Assembly (NCBI GenBank): GCA_944320865.1
Contig: CALUJC010000025.1
Location: forward strand, 1-49,094
Source of the DNA: an uncultured Bacteroides sp.
Lineage (GTDB): Bacteria > Bacteroidota > Bacteroidia > Bacteroidales > Bacteroidaceae
Length of the DNA stretch: 49,094 bases
Direction of reading: 5' to 3'
Both the position numbers and the translations under genes were made by a program. Positions 34,025 to 42,149 of the stretch are shown piece after piece. The stretch's first letter is position 1, and the number at the start of each line of letters is the position of its first letter. The notes under the pieces were generated by a model. That model ran no database searches. It was not told where the DNA came from and saw only the letters and a program-made list of their open reading frames with translations.

Positions 34025-34094
34025 TTTTGGACTGTAGTGACAGATTTTGGACACCGGTGCAAGCACTTTGCAACGTGGGAACAACTTTTTGGAC
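34025..34094. promoter_or_regulatory. Candidate operator: three TTTTGGAC direct repeats
   Basis: TTTTGGAC occurs at 34025-34032, 34045-34052 and 34087-34094, spaced 20 and 42 bp, close to two and four helical turns, so all copies face the same side of the DNA. Direct repeats of this spacing suit AraC-type DNA-binding domains such as that of the HTCS. Binding is inference. Confidence 0.4.
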
Positions 34095-34176
34095 ATACCT
34101 GCCATTCGTTAAAAAAGGTTTCTGGTAATATTGCAAGCGTGTTTCTTGCCCCCTTGGAAGCGGCCTTTAGCCCGGC

Positions 34177-34242
34177 CGGTAGCGTTGAAACGCCACCATG
34201 CTGGCGATAGAGCCCTACCGCGGTAGCGATGGAACGCCACCA
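34177..34242. repeat. Three 22-bp units, the middle one diverged
   Basis: Units start at 34177, 34199 and 34221. The first and third share CGGTAGCG, a variable centre and AACGCCACCA; GGTAGCG and CGCCACC pair imperfectly. The middle unit is diverged and ends in CCCTACCG, complementary to the CGGTAG that follows. The array lies in the divergent HTCS-LRR spacer. Confidence 0.65.
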
Positions 34243-34296
34243 AGGGGATACAAGATGACACCTTACTTATAATATAAACTTAAAAAACGAACCGAG

Positions 34297-35166
34297 ATGA
34301 AATGCACAAGCATGAAGAGAATCGCCAGCCTGCTGATAGCCGCCCTAATGGCCGCCGCCTGCAGCAATGACGCGCCCGACACGCCCCCGGCAGAACCGCC
34401 CCGCCCCACCATGAACGTGCAAGACAGCCTTGCCATCGTGGCCTTCTACCACGCCATGAAGTGCGGCGAGTGGAAAGAGCCCTTCCACTGGGACTTGACA
34501 GACTACGAGACTTGGGGAGGAATAACCGCTGTACGCGATGCGGAGAAAAACGAATACCGCATCACGGAGATAGAAGTGCCAGATGCTGAAGAGTACCTTC
34601 CCGATGGCTATTATCTGCCATCCGAGCTGGGCGACCTTACCCGGCTGCGCTCGCTCACTGTATGGGGAGACGGAAGGATGACGGGAGAAATACCCAAAGA
34701 ATTGTTCGACTGCCCGTTGGAGAACCTTTACATCGTAGCCAAAGCTAATTATCAGACACGTAAAGGACTATACGGAAGCATTCCCAAAGAAATAGGAAAT
34801 GTGGCAGGAACTCTGAAATGGCTAAAAATATCTGGCACCAATATTGGCGGAGAAATACCGGAAGAAATAGGAAAACTACAAAAATTGAGAACTACCGTTT
34901 ACCTATATGACAATGAATTTACAGGGAAAGTGCCCCTCGTATTCCGCGAACTACCAGTAACGGTAGATTTGTATGGCAACGACTATACAGAAATGGAATG
35001 GCAGTATTTCACAGAAGATATTGGCTTTATTCCTTTTCTCAACGACAACCGCCTCTCCGGTGAAATACCAGAAGAAGTCTTTAAATCCGAAAGATGGAAA
35101 GAACAAAATAATAGAGTAGCAAACCAACAAAAAGGTTATGGATATGAAGAAAAATACTTTAACTAA
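34297..35166 (+). CDS. Plant-type leucine-rich-repeat lipoprotein
   Basis: The 289-residue protein has a signal peptide ending in a lipobox (MAAACSND, Cys22), then a Pro-rich linker and an acidic domain with FYHAMKCGEWKEPFHWDLTDYETWGGI. Four or five leucine-rich repeats follow (about 105-275) of the plant-type pattern LxGxIPxE: MTGEIPKELFDC, LYGSIPKEIGN, IGGEIPEEIGKLQKLR, FTGKVPLVF, LSGEIPEEVF. Such proteins bind partners or surfaces. The internal ATG at 34312 gives the more usual start, MKRIASLL. Base use changes inside the gene: GC-rich to about 34740, AT-rich after. A small ORF overlaps its 3' end. Confidence 0.85.
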   Translation: MKCTSMKRIASLLIAALMAAACSNDAPDTPPAEPPRPTMNVQDSLAIVAFYHAMKCGEWKEPFHWDLTDYETWGGITAVRDAEKNEYRITEIEVPDAEEYLPDGYYLPSELGDLTRLRSLTVWGDGRMTGEIPKELFDCPLENLYIVAKANYQTRKGLYGSIPKEIGNVAGTLKWLKISGTNIGGEIPEEIGKLQKLRTTVYLYDNEFTGKVPLVFRELPVTVDLYGNDYTEMEWQYFTEDIGFIPFLNDNRLSGEIPEEVFKSERWKEQNNRVANQQKGYGYEEKYFN

Positions 35167-35293
35167 TAATCTAGAGAATATGAAAACAAAACTAGATACC
35201 GAGATAATGCAGCCAGAAGATGCCCATTATCCACCTCAAAGTATTGTTGTAAATTATGGAAACCCATTTACGAATTGGTATGGATGGAATTAA
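35144..35293 (+). CDS. Small ORF (49 residues) overlapping the LRR gene end
   Basis: An ATG at 35144, inside the last codons of the LRR gene but in another frame, opens a 49-residue frame ending at 35293. It begins MKKNTLTNNLENMKTKLDTE, continues with an acidic IMQPEDAHYPP segment, and ends in an aromatic- and Asn-rich tail NYGNPFTNWYGWN. A second ATG at 35180 would give 37 residues. It has no signal peptide. I do not recognise it; it could be a real small protein, a modified-peptide precursor, or the leftover 3' end of a larger lost gene. It lies in an AT-rich patch unlike its neighbours. Confidence 0.45.
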   Translation: MKKNTLTNNLENMKTKLDTEIMQPEDAHYPPQSIVVNYGNPFTNWYGWN

Positions 35294-35317
35294 TCACTCA
35301 ATAAACACATATTATTT

Positions 35318-36148
35318 ATGCCAACAACCTTCAACAAGCTCATCAGCCTCATCGCTTACGACGCGAAGCTGACCGAACAGGAGGGCGACTACTACCTCCG
35401 CGCCAAAACCATGCCGGACACCATCACCTTGCAGAACATTGCCGAGGAGGTGGCCGCGCGGCTCAACAAGAATGCCGACGAGGTGTACACCATCCTCAAC
35501 GACGCCGAGCGGGTGAAGTGCGATGCCGTATCCAGCTCTTACATCGTTTCCACCCCCACCGCCCTCATCCGCCCCGGAGCCAGCGGCACGGTGATGGAGG
35601 CCGGGCTGTCGCAAGCCATCGACCACGACAAGGTGAAGGTGTATGCCACCCTCAGCATGGGCGCCGACCTGCGCGAGGCCATGCAGGCGTGCCGACTGGA
35701 ACTGTTCACCCAGCCCGCCGTGGTAGGCCCCCTGCTCAACGGGGCAGTGGCGCAGACGCGCGCCGCCGACGGCACCGTCACCACCAAGGCGCCCCAGCCG
35801 GGCAAGAACATCCGGCTGACGGGGCGCAACATCAAGATTGCGGGCACCGACCCCACGGTGGGCGTCACCTTCACTTCGGTCGAAGAACCCTCCACCCAAG
35901 TATTCGTCCCGCTGGAAGACATCACCGTCAACGAGCCCAAGCAACTCATCTTCGTGCTGCCTGCGGAGGTGACGGACGGGCTGTGGCGCGTAAAGGTGAC
36001 CACGCAATACAGCTCGAGCAAGCACATTGTGGAAACGCCCCGCAGCTACGAGCTGCCCAGTCCCTTGGCCGTGGGCACTGCCGCCGAAGAGCCCGAAACG
36101 CCCGGCAGCGGAGAGGATGAGGACGACGGCGACCACCAATTAGGCTAA
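35318..36148 (+). CDS. HU-like DNA-binding domain fused to an Ig-like (DUF4469) domain
   Basis: The 276-residue protein has no signal peptide. The N-terminal half (about 1-125) resembles the HU/IHF-like DNA-binding family of Bacteroidetes (LQNIAEEVAARLNKNADEVYTILNDAERV, then a beta region and HDKVKVYATLSMGADLREA). The second half, GKNIRLTGRNIKIAGTDPTVGVTF to YSSSKHIVETPRSYELP, is the Ig/IPT-like DUF4469 domain. The tail is Pro- and acidic-rich (EDEDDGDHQLG). Such fusions are common in Bacteroidales, but their role is not known; nucleoid or gene-regulatory function is plausible. It is separated from susC by a repeat-bearing 343-bp spacer. Confidence 0.88.
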   Translation: MPTTFNKLISLIAYDAKLTEQEGDYYLRAKTMPDTITLQNIAEEVAARLNKNADEVYTILNDAERVKCDAVSSSYIVSTPTALIRPGASGTVMEAGLSQAIDHDKVKVYATLSMGADLREAMQACRLELFTQPAVVGPLLNGAVAQTRAADGTVTTKAPQPGKNIRLTGRNIKIAGTDPTVGVTFTSVEEPSTQVFVPLEDITVNEPKQLIFVLPAEVTDGLWRVKVTTQYSSSKHIVETPRSYELPSPLAVGTAAEEPETPGSGEDEDDGDHQLG

Positions 36149-36491
36149 AAGGAAAGCAAAGGGGAGAGGGAGCACACGGAATGGCGGCATGGAAGGTACA
36201 TTTTGTCGCATAGAATAATTGTTATTAGGAGTATTTTGGGTTCTCCGTACCCGTCCGCCTTCCATTTCGGATGCCCCTCCCCGCTACTTCCTGCCCGGCA
36301 GAACCAGTCCGGTTCCTGCCAATGACCCCAACCCGGTTCCCGGTAATGACCCCGGCCCGGTTCCTACTAATGACCCATACCCGCTTCCCGGCCAGGAACC
36401 GATAGGGGTCCTGCAAAAAGACATACCCCGTCCGGGGGATTCCGGACACAAACTTCAATAACTTCAATTATTAACTAAAACTTATCAAAAC
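36149..36491. other. 343-bp spacer upstream of susC
   Basis: This region should contain the promoter of the susC operon, but I find no exact TAnnTTTG; the nearest is TATTTTGG around 36233. It holds a 24-bp repeat array (36309-36399). A weak 80-codon frame at 36219-36461 spans the array and reads as octapeptide repeats; I do not call it as a gene. Confidence 0.5.
36309..36399. repeat. 24-bp tandem repeat upstream of susC
   Basis: Full units start at 36309, 36333 and 36357, with a partial fourth at 36381. The shared core is CCGGTTCCYGNYAATGACCC. Because 24 is a multiple of three, every frame is periodic; on the plus strand one frame reads PVPANDPN-PVPGNDPG-PVPTNDPY. The array lies about 90 bp before the susC start. 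Confidence 0.85.
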
Positions 36492-39400
36492 ATGAACAAC
36501 AACTTGAAAAACACGGGACTGAAGCGGCTCATGACGGCCGCCCTCGTCCTATTGTTGTGCATCGTCCCCGCCTTGGCACAGGTCCAGGTGAAGGTGACAG
36601 GTACAGTCGTCGACAACCTTGGGGTGCCGATGATTGGAGTCTCCATCCTCGAAAAGGGCACCACCAACGGCGTGGTGACCGACCTCGACGGAAACTACTC
36701 GCTCAATGCCGCTGTCGAGGGCACGCTGGTATTCTCCTACGTGGGCTACGTCACCCAGGAACACCCCGTAAAAGACGGCACCCTGAACATCACCATGCTG
36801 GAAGACAGCGAGACGCTGGACGAGCTGGTGGTAGTGGGCTACGGCGTGCAGAAGAAGAGCTCGGTGACGGGCGCCATCTCGCAAGTGAAGGCCGGCGACA
36901 TGGAGAACCGCACCATCACCCGCCCGGAACAGGCCTTGCAGGGCAAGACGGCCGGCGTGCAGATATTCCAGGCATCGGCCGCGCCGGGCTCCTCGCCCAC
37001 GGTGCGCATCCGCGGTATCAGCAGCAACGGCTCGTGCGACCCCCTCTACGTGGTGGACGGACGTATTGCCAGCGACATCGGCGGCCTCGACCCCAATGAC
37101 ATCGAGTCGATGGAGGTGCTGAAGGATGCCGCCTCCGCCGCCATCTACGGCGCGGCTGCCGGAAACGGCGTGGTGCTCATCACCACCAAGAAAGGAAAGG
37201 TGGGCACGGGCACCGTCACCTACGACTTCCAGCTCTCCACCCAGCAGATTGCCAACGTGCCCCAGGTACTCAATGCCGAGCAGTACATCGACTACATGAC
37301 CGAGGCCAACTACATCTCGATGGACAAAATAAACTCCACGTGGGACTTCCGCACCAACACCGACTGGGCCAAGGCCACCTTCGAACGCTCGCTGATGCAG
37401 AAGCACAACGTGGCTCTGCAAGGCGGCAACGAGAATGGCACGTACTACCTCTCGCTGTCCTACCTGAACAACAACGGCTACGTGAAGGGCGACGCCGACG
37501 TGTACAAGCGCCTCACCGCCACCATCAACGCCGACTATCATATCAAGCCCTGGCTGCAGGTGGGCACGAACAACCAGATTGAGTACTACGACATCAAGTC
37601 GGTGTCCGAAGGCTCGGAATACGGCAGCTTGTTGATGTCCGTGTTGCAGCTCGACCCGCTGACACCCGTCACCTATGCCCCAGACAACCTGCCCGACCAC
37701 ATGCAGCGCATCTTGGACGAAGGCCACACGCTGCTCAGGGACAAAAACGGCAACTACTACTCCACCTCCGCCTACCAGGAGAGCGACCAGTACAACCCGT
37801 TCATCATGCGCGACAAGTCGCAGAACAAGAACAGCGGCTACAGCCTGAACGGCGTGCTCTTTGCCAACCTGAAACCCCTGAAACAGCTCACCATCACCTC
37901 GCGCTTAGGCTACCGCCTCTCCGGCTTCAAGACCTACGCGCTGAACAACGACTACTACGTGAACGGCACCATCCACCAGAACTACATGTCGGTCAACGCC
38001 AGCGCCTCGGTGCCCCTCTACCTGCAATGGGAAAACTTTGCCAACTACATGCAAAGCTTCGGCAAGCACAGCGTCACCGCCATGCTGGGTATGTCGTTCA
38101 TCGAAAACCGCACGTTCAACGTATCGGGCAGCATCACCGGCAACGAAGACGACCTGGGCTTCAAGAAAGACGACCCGCTCTACGCCTACTTTGCCTATGC
38201 CACAGCCACGGCAACCAAAAACATAAGCGGCGGTGAAGAATTCATCGGGCGCAAGCTGGCCTACTTCGGCCGCGCCACCTACGACTACGACGGCAAGTAC
38301 ATGGCCCAATTCTCGCTGCGCGCCGATGCCGCCGATTCGTCTGTACTGCCCATTGACAACCGCTGGGGCTACTTCCCTGCTTTCTCGCTGGGTTGGACCG
38401 TATCGCGAGAAAAATTTATGGAGAAGACCAACGGCTGGCTAAGTCACCTGAAACTGCGCGGCAGCTGGGGACAGAACGGAACAACGGCCAGCCTGGGCAA
38501 CTACATGTACCTGGCCTCCATCAATTCCAACATCTCTTATCCTTATACCAACAACCTGGCCTACAATACCGGTTCGTCGCCCTCAGCCACCGGCAACAAC
38601 GAACTGAAGTGGGAAACTTCCGAACAAGTGGACATAGGCCTTGACGCCCGCTTCCTCAACGACCGCCTGTCGTTCACCTTCGACTGGTACAAGAAGAAGA
38701 CCAAAGACCTGATCATCACCGGCATCACGCCCTCCACCATCGTGGGCAACACGGCATCGCCCGTCAACGCCGGAAACGTGGAAAACACCGGCGTGGAACT
38801 GGAACTGGGCTGGCGCGAGCAACGCGGCGACTTCAACTACGAGATACGCGCCAACCTCGCCACGCTGAAGAACGAGGTGACCTACGTGCACGAGTCATTG
38901 GACCGCATCAACGGCGCCGGTTTCCACACGACACAAGGTATCACCGTGTTCGAGGAAGGCTATCCCGCCTGGTATTTCCGTGGCTACAAGGTGGAAGGAA
39001 TAGACGAAGCTACCGGTAACCCCATCTTTGCCGACCTGGACAATAACAATACCATCAACGAATCAGACCGTACCATGATAGGCAGCGGCATACCCGACTT
39101 CACCTACGGCATCACGCTGAGCGGCTCTTGGAAGGGGATTGACATGACCGTCTTCGGCACCGGCTCGCAAGGCAACGACATCTTCGCCTGCCTCACCCGC
39201 GGCGACCGCCTGCAAGCCAACATCTTGAAAGAATACTATGACGACCGCTGGACTTCTGACCACACGCATGCCTCCCGCCCCCGTGCCGGCGCGACCGATA
39301 TCGAAAAATACTGGGTGAGCGACGGCGTGATATTCGACGGCTCTTACTTCAAGATTAAGCAAATCCAGCTGGGCTACACCCTGCCCAAGCCTGTACTGAA

Positions 39401-39575
39401 CAGAATCGGCCTGGACAACCTGCGCGTATATTGCTCGCTGGAAGACTTCTTCACCTTCACCTCCTACCCCGGCTTCGACCCCGAAGTAACAGGTTCGGGC
39501 AATGCCATCGGTGTGGACAAAGGTTACTACCCATCTTCCAAAAAGGTGGTATTCGGATTGAACGTCACATTTTAA
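36492..39575 (+). CDS. susC: SusC/RagA-family TonB-dependent outer-membrane transporter
   Basis: The 1027-residue protein is an outer-membrane TonB-dependent importer for glycans or other large nutrients. After a signal peptide (cleaved near PALAQ, about residue 30) comes a carboxypeptidase-regulatory-like beta domain (VTGTVVDNLGVPMIGVSI), the TonB box region (DELVVVGYGVQKKSSVTGAIS), the plug (RPEQALQGKTAGVQI, TVRIRGISSNGSCDPLYVVDGR), and a 22-strand barrel ending in VVFGLNVTF with the terminal Phe. It starts the operon susC-susD-lipoprotein-esterase; susD follows after 17 bp. The name marks the family, not starch specificity. Confidence 0.96.
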   Translation: MNNNLKNTGLKRLMTAALVLLLCIVPALAQVQVKVTGTVVDNLGVPMIGVSILEKGTTNGVVTDLDGNYSLNAAVEGTLVFSYVGYVTQEHPVKDGTLNITMLEDSETLDELVVVGYGVQKKSSVTGAISQVKAGDMENRTITRPEQALQGKTAGVQIFQASAAPGSSPTVRIRGISSNGSCDPLYVVDGRIASDIGGLDPNDIESMEVLKDAASAAIYGAAAGNGVVLITTKKGKVGTGTVTYDFQLSTQQIANVPQVLNAEQYIDYMTEANYISMDKINSTWDFRTNTDWAKATFERSLMQKHNVALQGGNENGTYYLSLSYLNNNGYVKGDADVYKRLTATINADYHIKPWLQVGTNNQIEYYDIKSVSEGSEYGSLLMSVLQLDPLTPVTYAPDNLPDHMQRILDEGHTLLRDKNGNYYSTSAYQESDQYNPFIMRDKSQNKNSGYSLNGVLFANLKPLKQLTITSRLGYRLSGFKTYALNNDYYVNGTIHQNYMSVNASASVPLYLQWENFANYMQSFGKHSVTAMLGMSFIENRTFNVSGSITGNEDDLGFKKDDPLYAYFAYATATATKNISGGEEFIGRKLAYFGRATYDYDGKYMAQFSLRADAADSSVLPIDNRWGYFPAFSLGWTVSREKFMEKTNGWLSHLKLRGSWGQNGTTASLGNYMYLASINSNISYPYTNNLAYNTGSSPSATGNNELKWETSEQVDIGLDARFLNDRLSFTFDWYKKKTKDLIITGITPSTIVGNTASPVNAGNVENTGVELELGWREQRGDFNYEIRANLATLKNEVTYVHESLDRINGAGFHTTQGITVFEEGYPAWYFRGYKVEGIDEATGNPIFADLDNNNTINESDRTMIGSGIPDFTYGITLSGSWKGIDMTVFGTGSQGNDIFACLTRGDRLQANILKEYYDDRWTSDHTHASRPRAGATDIEKYWVSDGVIFDGSYFKIKQIQLGYTLPKPVLNRIGLDNLRVYCSLEDFFTFTSYPGFDPEVTGSGNAIGVDKGYYPSSKKVVFGLNVTF

Positions 39576-39592
39576 TCAGCTAACACATACAC

Positions 39593-41149
39593 ATGAAATC
39601 TATGAAAACAAGAAATATCTTACTCTGCCTGACCATGGCAGTCACCGGAGTCCTTGCCACGTCGTGCAACGACATGCTGGACATCCCGCAACACGGCTCC
39701 ACCTCATTCGACACTTTCTATAAGACTGACGAGGAAGCGGAGGAAGCCATCACCGCCGTCTATTCCAAATGCGCGAACATCTACTTTGACTCCAACTTCA
39801 TAAAAAACCTGCTTTCCGACGACTATTGGTGCGGAGGCGGCGGACGCGGTGATAATACCAGCATGGAGCAACTGAATGAATACACCTTCAGTGCAGAACA
39901 CTCTAACATACAATCGTTGTTTTCAGGCTATTACAGCATTATTTACTTGAGCAACGTGGTCTTGACCTATGTACCGGAAGAAACCGAAGTGCAAAAACGC
40001 GCACGCGCCGAAGCCAAAGTGTTCCGTGCTTTTGCCTACATCGACCTGATATCCATGTGGGGTACCCCGCCCTTGGTAACCAAGCCACTGAATCCTTCGG
40101 AATACAAACAACCCAACGGGGATCCTGCCGCCCTGTGGCAATTGGTGGAAACCGACTTGACAGAAGCCATCAATTCCGGCTTACTGCGCGAAAAAAGCAG
40201 TGTGGACGACGATTCTTCCTACCGCATCACCACGCAGTTTGCTAAGGCATTGCTGGGCAAAGCTTACGTATTCCAAGAGAAATGGCCGGAAGCCTGCACT
40301 ACTTTGGACGACATGATAGACGATGGGAAGTATGACCTCTACCGTGGTAACTACGAAGACATGCTGATGTACACCCATGAGAACAACTGCGAATCGCTCT
40401 TTGAAATCAACCGCCTGGACGATCCCAACAACGTCATGTCCATGATGTCGATGTATGCAGCCATGGTGGGTTGGCGCACCGGTAAGATGAACTTCACCAT
40501 AGGTGTCTACGACCAATGCTGGGGCTATTGCAACCCTAAGAAAAGCCTGTATGATGCTTTTGTCGAGCACGAAGGAGTAGACGGCTACCGTCTGAACCAG
40601 ACCATGAAGACCTACGACCAAATCCGAGCCATGGGCGACCAAATCATTGATGGCCAGGAAATGTACGGCCACGAAGGCTACTTCATGTGGAAAAACCGTG
40701 TATTGGACGGTGAAATGATATCCGGAGGATTCATGTCCTCCCACAACAACTACCGCTACATGCGCTATGCCGAAGTATTGTTGCTGGCAGCCGAAGCCCA
40801 CATCAAAGGCGGCAGTGCAGCCAAGGCTTTGGAATATGTGAACGAAATCAGGGAACGTGCCCAATTGCCTCCACTCGCCAGCGTCACCATGGATGACGTG
40901 ATGATAGAAAAACGCCTGGAACTGTGCGGCGAAAGCGTACGCTACCAAGACATGCAACGTTGGGGCATTGCAGCTGATCTATTGAAAGACCAAGGCAACA
41001 GAATCCCATGGCTTGCTTCCAATGGAACAATCCGTTGGGAAGTTTACAATGATACCTATGGCTACAAAACGGGCAAGAATGAATTACTACCCTTCCCCGA
41101 CGTAGAAGATATGTTGAACGATAACATCGTGCAGAACCCCGGCTGGTAA
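39593..41149 (+). CDS. susD: SusD/RagB-family surface glycan-binding lipoprotein
   Basis: SusD-like proteins cap the SusC barrel from outside and deliver ligands to it. The 518-residue protein has a lipoprotein signal (LATSC, Cys25), then NDMLDIPQHGSTSFDTFYKTDEEAEEAITAVYSKC, the family's typical N-terminus, TPR-like helices (RARAEAKVFRAFAYIDLISMWGTPPLVTKPL), and the C-terminal RagB motif NNYRYMRYAEVLLLAAEA with EIRERAQLP and MIEKRLELCGESVRYQDMQRWG. A second ATG at 39602 is possible. It follows susC by 17 bp and precedes the surface lipoprotein by 35 bp. Confidence 0.96.
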   Translation: MKSMKTRNILLCLTMAVTGVLATSCNDMLDIPQHGSTSFDTFYKTDEEAEEAITAVYSKCANIYFDSNFIKNLLSDDYWCGGGGRGDNTSMEQLNEYTFSAEHSNIQSLFSGYYSIIYLSNVVLTYVPEETEVQKRARAEAKVFRAFAYIDLISMWGTPPLVTKPLNPSEYKQPNGDPAALWQLVETDLTEAINSGLLREKSSVDDDSSYRITTQFAKALLGKAYVFQEKWPEACTTLDDMIDDGKYDLYRGNYEDMLMYTHENNCESLFEINRLDDPNNVMSMMSMYAAMVGWRTGKMNFTIGVYDQCWGYCNPKKSLYDAFVEHEGVDGYRLNQTMKTYDQIRAMGDQIIDGQEMYGHEGYFMWKNRVLDGEMISGGFMSSHNNYRYMRYAEVLLLAAEAHIKGGSAAKALEYVNEIRERAQLPPLASVTMDDVMIEKRLELCGESVRYQDMQRWGIAADLLKDQGNRIPWLASNGTIRWEVYNDTYGYKTGKNELLPFPDVEDMLNDNIVQNPGW

Positions 41150-41184
41150 TTAACTATGTATAACTTATAAATAGGAATAACACA

Positions 41185-42126
41185 ATGAAGAATATTAGCA
41201 AATACATACCGCTACTATTATTAGTCACCCTCTTCTGTGGTTGCGACGAGGATGCTATTGACCCACTGACCGGAAAGTATCCTATACCGGTGGAATATAC
41301 CCTGAACAATCTGCAAAGCCAAGATGTCTCGACGTTGTCAAATGAAAGATACCTGTTTACTTTGGAACTGACCGATGACAAGAATGTCCTCCACTTGGAA
41401 ATGGTGGGAGATTTGTATTACCTCCCAGGACAGACTTATACCCTTTATGTAAAAGGAACTGAACCCGATGCAGACGAATATGGAGGAACAGGCACCTTCG
41501 CACACTCCTATTTCACCGCAGCAGACGGCAGCTCCAACCAAACAGCCATAGTAAGCGGATCGCTCAATGTGAAGAAACAGGAAGATAACTATACGTTATC
41601 AGGCGCTTTGACATTGGAAAACGAATTAGTCATACGGGTACAATCGGCATTCACAGCAGTTTATGAAAAACCGGAACTGCCACTCATTACCCTGACAAAA
41701 GTGCTTGGTGTGACTAACAACGTGCCCAATGGTACCAATACCATAACCTTACAGTTGGGAACCGATGGCATAACGGCAACACCGGGAGCCTTTGGCACCA
41801 CCTACCAAGGTACAGGAAACTATCTGGCAGTAGATTTCTACAGCGAGGATGGAACTCTGTCGCCTGGCACTTATACCCCAGCCGATAATGGCAATGCAGC
41901 CTCCGGCAATTACGTGTCTGGATATGATCCGGGAGACATCTTTGGAATGGGCATTCCTTTCACAAATTGGGGTACCTGCTGGTGGACAGTAACCGATGGA
42001 GTGACTTCCGCAATACACGTGAACCAAGGAGATATTGTTGTTGAAAAGTCGGAAAGTGTTTATACCATAACATTACAAAACGACCGAATCAACACCGCAT
42101 TCTCCGGAGAAATCACTGGCCTATAA
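41185..42126 (+). CDS. Predicted surface lipoprotein of the susCD operon
   Basis: The 313-residue protein has a lipoprotein signal peptide (TLFCGCDED, Cys20 likely lipidated); the acidic residues DED right after the Cys resemble the surface-export signal of Bacteroidetes lipoproteins. The rest is beta-rich, in two parts of similar length: about 30-150, and about 160-313 after a PELPLITLTKVLG linker. Both parts end in short strands reading NYTLSGALTLENEL and VYTITLQNDRINTAFSGEITG. Its place after susD fits a SusE/SusF-type surface glycan-binding protein, but I do not recognise the family. It is AT-richer than susC. Gap to the esterase gene: 23 bp. Confidence 0.8.
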   Translation: MKNISKYIPLLLLVTLFCGCDEDAIDPLTGKYPIPVEYTLNNLQSQDVSTLSNERYLFTLELTDDKNVLHLEMVGDLYYLPGQTYTLYVKGTEPDADEYGGTGTFAHSYFTAADGSSNQTAIVSGSLNVKKQEDNYTLSGALTLENELVIRVQSAFTAVYEKPELPLITLTKVLGVTNNVPNGTNTITLQLGTDGITATPGAFGTTYQGTGNYLAVDFYSEDGTLSPGTYTPADNGNAASGNYVSGYDPGDIFGMGIPFTNWGTCWWTVTDGVTSAIHVNQGDIVVEKSESVYTITLQNDRINTAFSGEITGL

Positions 42127-42149
42127 ACACTAAAATATCCGATTAGACA

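Larger units (their letters stand above)
33898..34296. other. Divergent spacer between the HTCS and LRR genes
   Basis: This 399-bp stretch holds no gene that I can support. It contains a minus-strand -7 box for the HTCS, three direct copies of TTTTGGAC (34025, 34045 and 34087) and a 22-bp repeat array at 34177-34242. An AT-rich stretch lies just before the LRR start. Confidence 0.6.

Noticed and set aside
36219-36461. 80-codon Pro-rich gene before susC
   Set aside because: The frame is explained by a 24-bp repeat that is open on both strands. There is no ribosome-binding site or signal, so I list the repeat and not a gene.
36549-37727. 392-codon minus-strand frame inside susC
   Set aside because: It lies antisense to the signal peptide and plug of SusC, and its composition is that of a complementary strand.
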